A DNA stretch of 48,872 nt. Origin: an uncultured bacterium (GTDB lineage: Bacteria; Actinomycetota; Coriobacteriia; Coriobacteriales; Eggerthellaceae). The stretch spans positions 1 to 48,872 of the forward strand of contig CAJMPP010000015.1 in the NCBI GenBank assembly GCA_905215325.1, written 5' to 3'. Position 1 is the first letter of the stretch. Each line of letters begins with the position of its first letter. The position numbers and the translations under genes were made by a program. Positions 16,275-24,806 of this stretch are shown piece after piece. The notes under the pieces are model-generated. The model had not been told where the DNA came from. It was given only the letters and a program-made list of their open reading frames with translations, and made no database searches.

Positions 16275-18986
16275 TTACGCCTTCTCCACACGCACGGCGC
16301 ACACCTTGTACTCCGGCGTGGCCGAGATGTTGTCGAGCGCTGCGTTGGTCAGCCAGTTTGCGTTGCCATCCTGGAAGTGGAACGGCATCCACACCTCGCC
16401 GGGATTGGTCTTTCCCGACACGCGAGCCTGGCTCTCAATGACGCCGCGGCGGCTGCTCACGCGCACGCGGTCGCCGTCGGCGATGCCCGCGACGGCAGCG
16501 TCCGCGTCGTTGATCTCGATGAACGACGTGCCGTCGATCTGGTTGAGCCCCTCGGTGCGGCCCGTCATGGCCTGCGCGTTGTACTGCGCAAGCACGCGGC
16601 CCGTCATCATGATGAGCGGGAACTCCTCATCGGGCTGCTCGGCCGACGGACGGTACTGCGCCAGCGAGTATCCGCCCAAGCCGCGCGAGAACGCCCCCTC
16701 GTGCATGATGCGCGTGCCTGGATGGTCCGGGCCCGTGCACGGCCACTGCAGGCCCTGCCCCGCCACGGCGGCGGAGTCCAGGCGCGCATGGCTGATGCCC
16801 GCGTACGACGGCGTCAGGCTTGCCACCTCGTCCATGAGCTGCGCACCCGTGAGCGTGGGCTGGTCATACCCCATGCGGCGCATGATGTCGGCGAACACCT
16901 CGGTGTCCAGGCGCGCGCCCGCCGGGCCGTCCACCGCCTTGCGCACGCGCTGCACGCGACGCTCGGTGTTGGTGAACGTGCCTTCCTTCTCCGCATAGCT
17001 GCGACCAGGCAGGATGACATCGGCGTACTTCGCCGTCTCCGTCATGAACAGCTCCTCGCACACGAAGAAGTCCAGCGACTCCAGCGCGCGGATGACATGG
17101 CCCGTGTCCGGGTCGGTGCGCACCGGGTCCTCGCCGAACAGGAACAGGCCGCGGATACGCCCGTCGATCATGGCGGGGAAGCACTCGGTGGCCTTCAGGC
17201 CCGCGGCCTGGTTCAGCTCGACACCCCATGCGGCCTCGAACTTCGCGCGCATCTCGGGGTTGGCCACCTTCTGATAGCCCGTGAAGTCCGCCGGGCCCGC
17301 GCCCATGTCGCATGCGCCCTGCACGTTGTTCTGGCCGCGCAGCGGGTTGATGCCGCAGCCGGGACGGCCCAGCTTGCCCGCGGCCAGCGCCAGGTTCGAA
17401 AGCGCCATAACGCCCTCGGTGCCCGTGGAGTGCTCCACCACGCCCAGACAATAGACGATGGGGGCGCGCTCGGCCGTTGCGTACATCTCGGCGGCCGCCT
17501 CCAGGTCGCGCGCATCGATGCCGCAGATCTCGGCCACGCGCTCGGGGGTATAGTCGGCCACCATGGCGGCAAGCTCGTCGAAGCCCTCGGTGCGGCTTTC
17601 CACGAACTCGCGATCAACCAGCCCCTTCTGTATCAGCACGTTCACCATGCCGTTCGCGAACGCCACGTTCGTGCCGGGGCGCAGCTTCAGGTGGATGTCG
17701 GCCTTCTTCGCCAGCCCGATCTCGCGCGGGTCCACCACGATCAGCTTCGCGCCGCGCTCGACCGCCTGTCGCAGACGCATGCCCATGACCGGGTGCGCCT
17801 CTTCCGGATTGCTGCCCACCAGCAGGATGACCTGCGAATCCTCACAGACATCCTTGATGGAGTTCGTCATTGCGCCCGAACCAAGTGTAGTTGCCAGACC
17901 GGCAACGGTAGGGGCGTGTCAAACACGTGCGCAGTTATCGACATTGGGGCTGTCGAATGCGCACCTCGCCATCTTCTGGAAGAGATAGATATCCTCGTTG
18001 GTGGAACGCGAGCACGCGAACGCCGCGATGCTCTCGCCGCCGCGCTCCTCCTTGAGCTCGGCGAACCTACGCGCCACCAGGTCGAGCGCCGTATCCCAAT
18101 CGGCCGGCTCGAACTCGCCGGTCTCGGGGTTTTTCACCAGCGGGGTGGTGATGCGGTCGGGGGAGTTCACGAAGTCGAAGCTGCCCGAACGGCCCTTCAC
18201 GCACAGCAGCCCCTCGTTGGACGGGCCGTCGGCGGCCTGCACGTCCACGATCTGGTCGCCCTTCACCACCAGGTCGAGCTGGCAGCCCACGCCGCAGTGC
18301 GGGCAGGTGGTGCGCACGGTATGGGTGTCCCATTCGCGGTACAGCCCGCGGCGCTTCTCCACCAGGGCGCCCGTCGGGCACGCCTGCGCGCAGTTGCCGC
18401 AGCTCTCGCAGATGGTGGCGTCCCAGTTCGGGCCGAACGGCGCACGGATGGTGGTGCGCACGCCGCGCTTGCCGGTTTGCAGAACATGGTTGCCGGCCGC
18501 GTTGTTGCACGCGCCCACGCAGCGCTGGCAAGCGATGCACAGGTTGGGGTCGAAGCGCAAGAACGGGTTGGAATCCAGAACCGGCTTGCGCATTTGTGCA
18601 ACGGGGAAGGTGGGATGCGAGACGCCTACCTCGCGCGCCACGGCCTGCAGCTCGCAGGCGCCGTTCTTCACGCAGCTGAAGCAGTAGTCGGTCGAATCAA
18701 GGCCGTGGTTGGAAATCAGCAGGTCAACGGCCATGCGGCGGTACTTCAACACGCGCTCGGTGGCCGTTTGCACCTGCATGCCGTCGACCACGCGCGTGGT
18801 GCACGCGGGCACGGGGGCATCCTGCCCCTCGACGTCGACCACGCACACGCGGCACGACCCGATGGCGCTGCGCTCGGCCAGATAGCACAGCGTGGGGATG
18901 TGGATACCGGCCTCGCGGGCGACTTCCAAAACGGTCTGGCCCTCGCGCGCCGCCAGGGCGCGGCCATCGATGGTGATGTTAAGCAT
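16275..18986 (-). CDS. fdhF: Selenocysteine-containing formate dehydrogenase catalytic subunit
   Basis: Two adjacent frames (17919-18986 and 16275-17870) are one gene of 904 codons, read through an in-frame UGA at 17921-17919. Around it the product reads NVDNCARV-U-HAPTVAGL, aligned with the Sec-140 region of E. coli FdhF, so residue 356 is selenocysteine. Domains in order: a 2Fe-2S domain (Cys 34, 45, 48, 62), a NuoG-like His-Cys3 cluster (His94, Cys102, 105, 111), two 4Fe-4S clusters (Cys150-160 and 193-203), and the molybdopterin-oxidoreductase 4Fe-4S (Cys228, 231, 235, 262) with Lys264. The Mo/W-bis-MGD domains follow, with a dinucleotide-binding C-terminus. It oxidises formate or reduces CO2. 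No Tat signal is present, so it is cytoplasmic. Its start overlaps the stop of the flavoprotein partner. Confidence 0.95.
17890..17921 (-). promoter_or_regulatory. Bacterial SECIS element and Sec UGA of fdhF
   Basis: Directly downstream of the UGA (17921-17919) the mRNA folds as GUUGCC-GGUCU-GGCAAC (17906-17890): a perfect 6-bp stem with a GGUCU loop. The loop and its distance from the UGA match the E. coli fdhF SECIS, which SelB binds. Confidence 0.92.
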
Positions 18987-20859
18987 ACTGGATACGCCCC
19001 CCTTCGCAGGCGCCGGCGCCGAAGTGGTCGCAGCGCAGGCAGCGGCCGCATTCCTGCATGGCCTCCTCCGTGCTCATGGGAACCTCGACGGCGTCGAAAT
19101 CGTTCTTGCGCTCGCGCGCGGGGCGCTCGAGCACCTCCACGCGGCCGTACGCCGCGCGGTCGTTGGGCTGGGCCGGCGGAACCGCCACGCCGCAGTCGAG
19201 CGTGTGGTTGAAGCCCAGCATATGGTCGATGTTGCGCGCGGCGACCTTGCCGGCGGCGATGGCCTTGATGGCCGACGCCGGGCCGGTTTGGCAGTCGCCG
19301 CCCACGAACACGTTCGCGCCCGCGGAGGCATCGGCGCCGCGGGCGGCAAGCGCCTCGGCATCCATCTGCGCATGCAGCTGCTCGTCTGCCTTGAACTCGC
19401 CCCATTCGGCCGCCATGCCGAACTCCTCGAACGGCGCGGACACGATGTTCTGGCCCACGGCGATCAAGACGATGTCGGCGGGGATGCGCATCTGCGGCTT
19501 ATCGGCGGCAACCGGCGCGGGACGGCCGCGCTTGACCGGGCCGATCATCTGCGGGTTCGTCAGCAGCGCGCAGCAGCGGCCCTGCTCGTCCTTCTCGATG
19601 GCGGCCGGCGCCTGCAGCGTGATCATCTCCACGCCCTCGGCGATAGCCGACTCGATCTCGGCCGGCAGCGCCGTCATGTCCGAGATGCGGCGTCGATACA
19701 CCACCGACACCTCCTCGGCGCCGGCGCGCACCGCCGTGCGGCAGCAGTCCATGGCAACGTTGCCGCCGCCGATGACGGCCACCTTCTTGCCCGTGAAGTC
19801 GGGATAATCGCCATCGCCGATGCGTCCAAGCAGGTCAACGGCAGAAAACACGCCTTCGGCATCCGTGCCGTCGATGCGCAGGCCCTTGCCCGTTTGCGCG
19901 CCGATGGCCACATATACGGCATCGTAATCCGCGGAAAGCCGCGCCATGCGCGCGGCGTCCACGGGGCTTTCGGTATGCACGGCGATGCCGCCCACGGCCA
20001 GGATGCCGCGGATGTCCTCGTCCAGGCGTTCGCGCGGGAAGCGGTACGCGGGGATGCCGTAGCGGATCATGCCGCCCAGCTGCTTGCGCTCCTCGAACAC
20101 GTCAACGTCGTGACCCATCAAGGCGGCGAAGTACGCGCAGGTCAAGCCGGACGGGCCACCGCCCACGACCGCCACGCGGCGACCGGTTGCGGGCAGGCGT
20201 TTCGGCACGGGCACCTGGTCGGTGCGCGCGTGCTCGCAGGCGAACTCCTTGATGCCGCGGATGTTGAGCGGCGCGTCGATGAGCGTGCGACGGCAACGCT
20301 GCTCGCAGGGATGCTCGCACACCAAGCCGCACGCGGTGGGGAACGGGTTGTCCTTGCGGATCATCTGCACGGCGCCGGCGTAATCGCCCTGCGACACCAG
20401 CGCGATGTAGGCGGGCACGTTCACGTGCGCCGGGCAGAACGTCTCGCACGGCACCGACTGGCCCACGCCGCGCTGGCATTCATGCTTGCTCACGTGGCTT
20501 TCAACCTCGGCGGCGAAGGCGTCCAGACCTTCCAGCAGGGCGTTGGCCGACTCGTAGCCGATGGCGCAATCCGACGTATCGCGAACCATCTCGGCCAGCG
20601 CGCGCATGCGCTCGACCTCGGCGGCGTCAGCCTGGCAATCCACCAGATGACGCAGCATCTCCGCCAGCTGGGGCAGGCCGTCGCGGCACGGCACGCATTT
20701 GCCGCACGTTTGCAGCGCGCCCTCCTCGAGCAGCGTCAGCTGCTGCGCCAGAGGGCACATGCCCGGCGGCATGGCGTCGACGCGACGCTTCTGCCGGTCC
20801 AGGAACCCGCCGATGCGGGCATCGTCCGCCGAAGCGGGCGCAATGGACAATCTCGTCAT
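18979..20859 (-). CDS. Formate dehydrogenase-partner flavoprotein: NuoF-type Fe-S domain fused to GltD-like NAD(P)H oxidoreductase
   Basis: A 626-residue protein. The start at 20859 has GGGGGAG just before it; the open frame continues to 20904. Residues ~1-120 resemble the C-terminal 4Fe-4S domain of NuoF (TCGKCVPCRDG, Cys52, 55, 58 and a later Cys in TSDCAIGY), but the NuoF FMN/NADH domain is missing. A GltD-like region follows with the Cys-rich CETFCPAHVNVP and CGLVCEHPCEQRCRR blocks, an FAD fold (VAVVGGGPSGLTCAY) and an NAD(P) fold (VAVIGGGNVAMDC). A Cys cluster ECGRCLRCDHFGAGAC closes the protein. It probably moves electrons between NAD(P)H or ferredoxin and FdhF. Its stop overlaps the fdhF start by eight bases. 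Confidence 0.85.
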   Translation of the reverse strand: MTRLSIAPASADDARIGGFLDRQKRRVDAMPPGMCPLAQQLTLLEEGALQTCGKCVPCRDGLPQLAEMLRHLVDCQADAAEVERMRALAEMVRDTSDCAIGYESANALLEGLDAFAAEVESHVSKHECQRGVGQSVPCETFCPAHVNVPAYIALVSQGDYAGAVQMIRKDNPFPTACGLVCEHPCEQRCRRTLIDAPLNIRGIKEFACEHARTDQVPVPKRLPATGRRVAVVGGGPSGLTCAYFAALMGHDVDVFEERKQLGGMIRYGIPAYRFPRERLDEDIRGILAVGGIAVHTESPVDAARMARLSADYDAVYVAIGAQTGKGLRIDGTDAEGVFSAVDLLGRIGDGDYPDFTGKKVAVIGGGNVAMDCCRTAVRAGAEEVSVVYRRRISDMTALPAEIESAIAEGVEMITLQAPAAIEKDEQGRCCALLTNPQMIGPVKRGRPAPVAADKPQMRIPADIVLIAVGQNIVSAPFEEFGMAAEWGEFKADEQLHAQMDAEALAARGADASAGANVFVGGDCQTGPASAIKAIAAGKVAARNIDHMLGFNHTLDCGVAVPPAQPNDRAAYGRVEVLERPARERKNDFDAVEVPMSTEEAMQECGRCLRCDHFGAGACEGGRIQYA

Positions 20860-20942
20860 TTCTCCCCCGTTTCGCCTGCTTATGCAGGCTTGCAACGCTT
20901 GCATGGGGACGGCAACGGTACAAGCCGCCCCATCGAACTCTT

Positions 20943-20966
20943 AGTATTTGATACTTGTGCAGTATC
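20943..20966. promoter_or_regulatory. Overlapping palindromes upstream of the formate dehydrogenase operon
   Basis: AGTAT-TTG-ATACT (20943-20955) overlaps GATACT-TGTGC-AGTATC (20950-20966), giving three half-sites of one motif about 85-105 bases before the flavoprotein start. This looks like a regulator site; the regulator is unknown. Confidence 0.5.
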
Positions 20967-21110
20967 CTATGGCATAAGGCGAAGGTTCAGGTTTCAGTTT
21001 TGTTAACCCTCCGAACAAGCACAAGCCGCAAAGCGAAAAGGCCGCCGCCGAAGCGCAAGCCGAAAACGGCGAACGCTCCAAGCGACGGCCCTCGAAACAA
21101 ACACTTTGGC

Positions 21111-21171
21111 CACTTCGGGGACGTAGCACTATCTGTCCGGACACTTTGGGGACGCAGCATTATCCGTCCGG
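21111..21171 (+). repeat. Two tandem copies of a dispersed 30-bp repeat
   Basis: Copies at 21111-21140 and 21142-21171 share the pattern CACTT(C/T)GGGGACG(T/C)AGCA followed by (C/T)TATC(T/C)GTCCGG. A third related copy lies inverted at 24700-24728. It may be a REP-like element. Confidence 0.7.
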
Positions 21172-21332
21172 GCCCAATCCGAAAAGCCCAAACGCCTCAA
21201 ACGCGCAGCGTTGTCCATCCGAACAATCCGAACGCTTCATATGCACAGCATCAAACGCCCGAAAAGCGCGCGGCTCAAACGCGCAACCTCATCCAGACCC
21301 GGCTTGAAACGCCCCGTCCGCGCAAACCCGCC

Positions 21333-21938
21333 TTACAGCGCGGCCTTGATTGCGCGAGACAGGTCCTCGAAGGTCTCGTACGCGGGGATCTCCGGATGCT
21401 CGGCCTTGATGGTGACGGTGCTACGGAACAGGAAGCCCGCCTTCGACGCCTTGATCATGCCCAGGTCGTTGTAGCTGTCGCCCGAGGCGATGGTCTCGAA
21501 ACCGCAGGAATGCAGCGCGCGGACCGTGGTCAGCTTCGTCTGATCGCAGCGCATGCGATAGCCGGTGATGGCGCCGTCGTCGGCGACTTCCAACGTGTTG
21601 CAGAAGATGGTCGGCCAGCCGAGCTTCTCCATGATGGGCTGGGCGAACTGCTCGAACGTATCGCTGACGATGATCACCTGGGTCTGCGCGCGCAGATCGT
21701 CCAGGAACTCCTTGGCGCCGGGAACGGGCTGGATGCCGGCGATGACCTCCTGGATCTGCGGCAGGCCCATGCCGTGACGGCGCAGCACGTCTAGGCGGAA
21801 CTGCATGAGCTTGTCGTAGTCGGGCTCATCGCGCGTGGTGCGCATCAGGTCGGGGATGCCCGCCTTCTCCGCGAACGCGACCCAGATCTCCGGTGCCAGC
21901 ACGCCTTCCAAGTCCAGACATACGATATTCATTCCCAT
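21333..21938 (-). CDS. thrH: ThrH: bifunctional phosphoserine phosphatase / homoserine phosphotransferase
   Basis: A 201-residue HAD-superfamily enzyme. Motif I is CLDLEG, with Glu where most HAD phosphatases have the second Asp; this DxE form is characteristic of ThrH. Motif II is IIVSDTFEQF and motif IV is GDSYNDLGM. Known family members dephosphorylate phosphoserine and can transfer the phosphate to homoserine. This would serve serine or threonine synthesis with the serA gene near 40 kb. The start at 21938 has AAGGAA seven bases upstream; a longer frame to 21953 lacks a site. It is single and flanked by repeats rather than in an operon. Confidence 0.92.
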   Translation of the reverse strand: MGMNIVCLDLEGVLAPEIWVAFAEKAGIPDLMRTTRDEPDYDKLMQFRLDVLRRHGMGLPQIQEVIAGIQPVPGAKEFLDDLRAQTQVIIVSDTFEQFAQPIMEKLGWPTIFCNTLEVADDGAITGYRMRCDQTKLTTVRALHSCGFETIASGDSYNDLGMIKASKAGFLFRSTVTIKAEHPEIPAYETFEDLSRAIKAAL

Positions 21939-22018
21939 GAGGGTTCCTTTCACGCCATCGTTGCTTTCGCAAGCCTCTTATGCGCATAAGCATAGGCTAA
22001 CTCGCCGGCGCGCCCGGC

Positions 22019-22057
22019 CACGTTCCGGCCAATGCCGCGAGCGAACAGGGAAACGGC
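22019..22057 (+). repeat. 39-bp direct repeat, copy 1
   Basis: This 39-mer (CACGTTCCGGCC... ending GGGAAACGGC) recurs at 24639-24677 with 37 of 39 bases identical and in the same orientation. The pair encloses hcp and its divergent regulator. Confidence 0.75.
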
Positions 22058-22230
22058 AAGAAGGCCGGCATGCTTAGACGGCAGATGAAGATGTGAAGGC
22101 CGATTCCCGCCTCACGCGACCAGGCGCGTTGCTGAAATGACGAGGGCTCCGTCCTTTCGACGCAAAGCACAACCGCGACAGCGATGCCGACCCACACGGA
22201 AAGAAACGCGGGCGACCTCCCCGAAAGGAA

Positions 22231-22256
22231 GGGGCCGCAACGCAGGTTGCGGCCCC
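22231..22256 (-). terminator. Terminator of hcp
   Basis: Perfect 11-bp arms GGGGCCGCAAC (22231-22241) and complement (22246-22256) with a 4-base loop. On the minus strand TTCCTTTC follows. It lies 40 bases past the hcp stop. Confidence 0.75.
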
Positions 22257-22296
22257 GCCAACGAACGAATCCCGCCTAAGGGGAACGGTCGATCGG

Positions 22297-23871
22297 CTAG
22301 CCCATGATCTGGGCAAGGTCGGCCTCGGGAGTGGATATGGGGCGAATGCCGTAGTTGTCCACCAGCACCTGCAGCACGCCGGGGCTCACAAACGCCGGAA
22401 GCGTGGGGCCCAAGTAGATGCCCTTGATGCCCAGGTGCAGCAGCGTGAGCAGGATGCACACCGCCTTCTGCTCGTACCACGAGAGCACCATGGAAAGCGG
22501 CAGGTCGTTCACGCCGCAGCCGAAAGCATCCGCAAGCGCGAGCGCGATCTTGATCGCGCCGTAGGCGTCGTTGCACTGGCCGACGTCCAGCAGGCGCGGA
22601 ATACCGGCGATGTTGCCCAGGTCCAGATCGTTGAAGCGATACTTGCCGCAGGCAAGGGTCAAGATGACGGAATCGGAGGGGGCGAGCTTGGCGAAGTCGG
22701 TGTAGTAGCTGCGCTCCTTACGCATGCCGTCGCAACCCGCAAGCAGGATGAAACGCTTGATGTCGCCGGACTTGACCGCATCGATGACGGCGGGGGCGAC
22801 GCTCATCACGGTGTCGTAGCCGAATCCGGTGGTGACGCTGGTGCCGCCGTTGATGCCGGCAAAGGTTCGATCAGCGGCCCAGCCGCCCAGCTCCAGCGCC
22901 TTATCGATAAGCGCCGAGAAGTCCTTGGCGCCGTCTTCGCCCGCCTCGACGACATGCGCGCCCGGGAAGCTCACAGGGCCGGTGGTGAACACGCGGTCGG
23001 CATACGACTCGTCCGGCTTCAACAAGCAATTGGTAGTCCACAAGATCGGCGCGGGAAGGTCCTTGAACTCCTTGCGCTGGTTCTGCCATGCGGTGCCGTA
23101 GTTGCCTTTCAGGTGCGGATACTTGCGCAGCGCGGGATAGGCGTTTGCAGGCAGCATCTCGCCGTGGGTGTACACGTTCACGCCGCGGCCTTCGGTCTGC
23201 TCCAAAAGCTGCTTGAGGTCGTGCAGATCATGGCCGGTGACCACGATGAAAGGGCCCGCCTCGACCTTGAGCTCAACCGTCGCCGGCTCGGGTTTGCCGT
23301 AGGCGGAGATGTTCGCGTCCTCCAAAGCGGCCATGGCGGCCAAGTTGACCTCGCCGCATTTGAGAACCAAAGGCAGCAGCTCGTCCATGCCCAGGTCGGA
23401 GCCGACGGCCCGCATACCCTCATACAGGAACGCCGTCACAGCAGGGTCCGACTTCCCCAGCATCTGCGCATGATAGGCATACGCCGCCACGCCGCGCATG
23501 CCGAAGAGCAGCAAGCTCTTCAGGCTGCGGATATCCTCCTGCGCGTCCCACAGCAAGCCCATGTCGTACAGGTCGAATTCGCCCAGGGCGATAGCCTTAG
23601 CGCGAACACGGCGCTCAAGGGAGGCGATGGCCTCGGGGTCGAAGCTGACGTTGCTCACGCAGGCGAACATGCCCTCCAGCATAAGCCCGTCGGACTCGGA
23701 ATCCCCCTTTCCGCCGTTCTCCGATCGGGCCAGGGCGACCAATGCCCCGGTCAGCTCGTCTTGCAATCGAGCCACATCGGCGGTCTTGCCGCATACGCCG
23801 GCGGCTCCGGTGCAGGCGGTGCATCCCGCCGTTTGCTCGCATTGGAAGCAGAACATGTTCCCGTCAGTCAT
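22297..23871 (-). CDS. hcp: Hydroxylamine reductase / hybrid cluster protein
   Basis: A 524-residue cytoplasmic hybrid cluster protein. The N-terminal cluster motif is FCFQCEQTAGCTACTGAAGVCGK (residues 7-29), a CxxC plus spaced-Cys pattern of the class I (short) type. Later ligands for the hybrid Fe-S-O cluster are seen in TGHDLHD, THGEM, ILWTTNCLLKP, LAGCDGMRKERSYYTDFA, LACGKYRFND and GQCNDAYGA. It reduces hydroxylamine or nitric oxide and protects from nitrosative stress. The start at 23871 is chosen because GAGGAG lies six bases before it; the open frame continues to 24057 across the promoter. A divergent Crp/Fnr-type gene starts 95 bases away and probably controls it. Confidence 0.95.
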   Translation of the reverse strand: MTDGNMFCFQCEQTAGCTACTGAAGVCGKTADVARLQDELTGALVALARSENGGKGDSESDGLMLEGMFACVSNVSFDPEAIASLERRVRAKAIALGEFDLYDMGLLWDAQEDIRSLKSLLLFGMRGVAAYAYHAQMLGKSDPAVTAFLYEGMRAVGSDLGMDELLPLVLKCGEVNLAAMAALEDANISAYGKPEPATVELKVEAGPFIVVTGHDLHDLKQLLEQTEGRGVNVYTHGEMLPANAYPALRKYPHLKGNYGTAWQNQRKEFKDLPAPILWTTNCLLKPDESYADRVFTTGPVSFPGAHVVEAGEDGAKDFSALIDKALELGGWAADRTFAGINGGTSVTTGFGYDTVMSVAPAVIDAVKSGDIKRFILLAGCDGMRKERSYYTDFAKLAPSDSVILTLACGKYRFNDLDLGNIAGIPRLLDVGQCNDAYGAIKIALALADAFGCGVNDLPLSMVLSWYEQKAVCILLTLLHLGIKGIYLGPTLPAFVSPGVLQVLVDNYGIRPISTPEADLAQIMG

Positions 23872-23916
23872 TTCGCGCTCCTCAATCATAGGGTGCCTTT
23901 TCGATGTGACTGCACT

Positions 23917-23928
23917 ATACTGAGGTAT
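23917..23928. promoter_or_regulatory. Small palindrome and -10 region between hcp and its regulator
   Basis: ATAC-TGAG-GTAT (23917-23928) overlaps a minus-strand TATAGT (23919-23914), a likely -10 box for hcp, and a plus-strand TATACT (23916-23921), a likely -10 box for the regulator. Neither has a good -35, which fits activator-dependent promoters. Confidence 0.5.
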
Positions 23929-23943
23929 CTCATACATTTCTGT

Positions 23944-23956
23944 TGTAGAACCTACA
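23944..23956. promoter_or_regulatory. Candidate binding site of the Crp/Fnr-type regulator
   Basis: TGTAG-AAC-CTACA is a perfect inverted repeat centred at 23950. That is about 42 bases upstream of the hcp start inferred from TATAGT, the geometry of a class II Crp/Fnr activation site. It also lies next to the regulator's own start codon, so it may also repress that gene. Confidence 0.6.
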
Positions 23957-23966
23957 GGTGAAGCCA

Positions 23967-24617
23967 ATGAATGATATCCCCATTTCTTCTTCGATGCTTT
24001 TCGCCGGCATAGCCCAGGCCGAAGCGAACCTGATGCTGCCTTGCCTTGGGGCGACAAGGAGGGCTTTCAGCCGGGAGGAGCGGATCATGCGCGCCGGCCA
24101 GCCCACCGAATACCTCGGCGTCGTCCTTTCCGGGCGCGTGCGAATCGAGGTCTCGGACGCCTGGGGCGAGACGACGATCCTGGATATGCTGGGGCCTGGA
24201 TCGCTTTTCGCCCACGGATACGCCTGCAGCATGGAACCCCTTGACATCGATGTGCTGGCCGATTCGGCCTGCGAGGTGATGCTGCTCAAAGCAGAACGGA
24301 TCATCCACCCTTGTCCCAAGCAGTGCGGCTGCCACGCGCACATCTCCTCGAACCTCATGCGCGCCTTGGCGCTAAGCAACCTTGACATGAACCGCCGCGC
24401 CATCGCCATGACCCCCAAAACCATACGGGGCAAGATCCTCGCCTTCCTCTCGCAACAGCAGAAAAAGGCCGGCACCCGCGCCTTCGCCATCCCCTACAGC
24501 CAAACCAAGCTGGCAAGCTACCTCAGCGTCGACCGCAGTGCGCTGTCGAACGAGCTGTCGAAGCTGCGCAGGGAAGGCGTCATCGACTACGAAGGCCGCA
24601 CGTACCGGCTCCTGTAG
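23967..24617 (+). CDS. Crp/Fnr-family regulator, HcpR-like by context
   Basis: A 216-residue protein. Residues ~15-115 form a cyclic-nucleotide-binding-like sensor fold with GRVRIEVSDAWGETTILDMLGPGSLFAHGYA. A dimer helix follows, then a winged helix with IPYSQTKLASYLSVDRSALSNELSKLRREGVIDY. Cys residues in HPCPKQCGCHAH (~115) could hold a metal or Fe-S centre; this differs from the N-terminal Cys set of E. coli FNR. I take ATG 23967, seven bases after AGGTG, over the in-frame GTG at 23958. Its position divergent from hcp points to control of nitrosative stress genes; the effector is unknown. Confidence 0.85.
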   Translation: MNDIPISSSMLFAGIAQAEANLMLPCLGATRRAFSREERIMRAGQPTEYLGVVLSGRVRIEVSDAWGETTILDMLGPGSLFAHGYACSMEPLDIDVLADSACEVMLLKAERIIHPCPKQCGCHAHISSNLMRALALSNLDMNRRAIAMTPKTIRGKILAFLSQQQKKAGTRAFAIPYSQTKLASYLSVDRSALSNELSKLRREGVIDYEGRTYRLL

Positions 24618-24638
24618 CGCGCACAGGCGGTTCTCTGT

Positions 24639-24677
24639 CACGTTGCGGCCAATGCCGCGAGCGAACGGGGAAACGGC
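24639..24677 (+). repeat. 39-bp direct repeat, copy 2
   Basis: It matches 22019-22057 in 37 of 39 positions, same orientation, just after the Crp/Fnr-type gene. Confidence 0.75.
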
Positions 24678-24699
24678 GCCCGATAAGGTAATCGCGTCG

Positions 24700-24728
24700 C
24701 TGACAGATAACGCTACGTCCCCAAAGCG
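24700..24728 (-). repeat. Inverted third copy of the dispersed 30-bp repeat
   Basis: On the minus strand it reads CGCTTTGGGGACGTAGCG followed by TTATCTGTCAG, matching the tandem copies at 21111-21171. Confidence 0.7.
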
Positions 24729-24806
24729 TCAGGCTTATGACGAAGCGCCAGGAACCCGCGGTGTTGCGCTATCATCGGCTCATCCGTTCGATATGGAAGG
24801 GGACCG

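Larger units (their letters stand above)
20860..21332. other. Intergenic region upstream of the formate dehydrogenase operon
   Basis: It holds an operator-like cluster (20943-20966), two 30-bp tandem repeats (21111-21171), and A/C-rich DNA without a supported gene. The open frame across 20955-21794 on the plus strand is a shadow of thrH plus this spacer. Confidence 0.6.

Noticed and set aside
17919..18986. A separate short Fe-S protein ending at 17919 and a second gene starting at 17870
   Set aside because: The stop is a Sec UGA with SECIS and the two frames join in phase into one FdhF.
16050..19211. 1053-residue plus-strand frame
   Set aside because: His/Arg/Ala/Val-rich antisense of the asparaginase and formate dehydrogenase genes; long only because of GC content.
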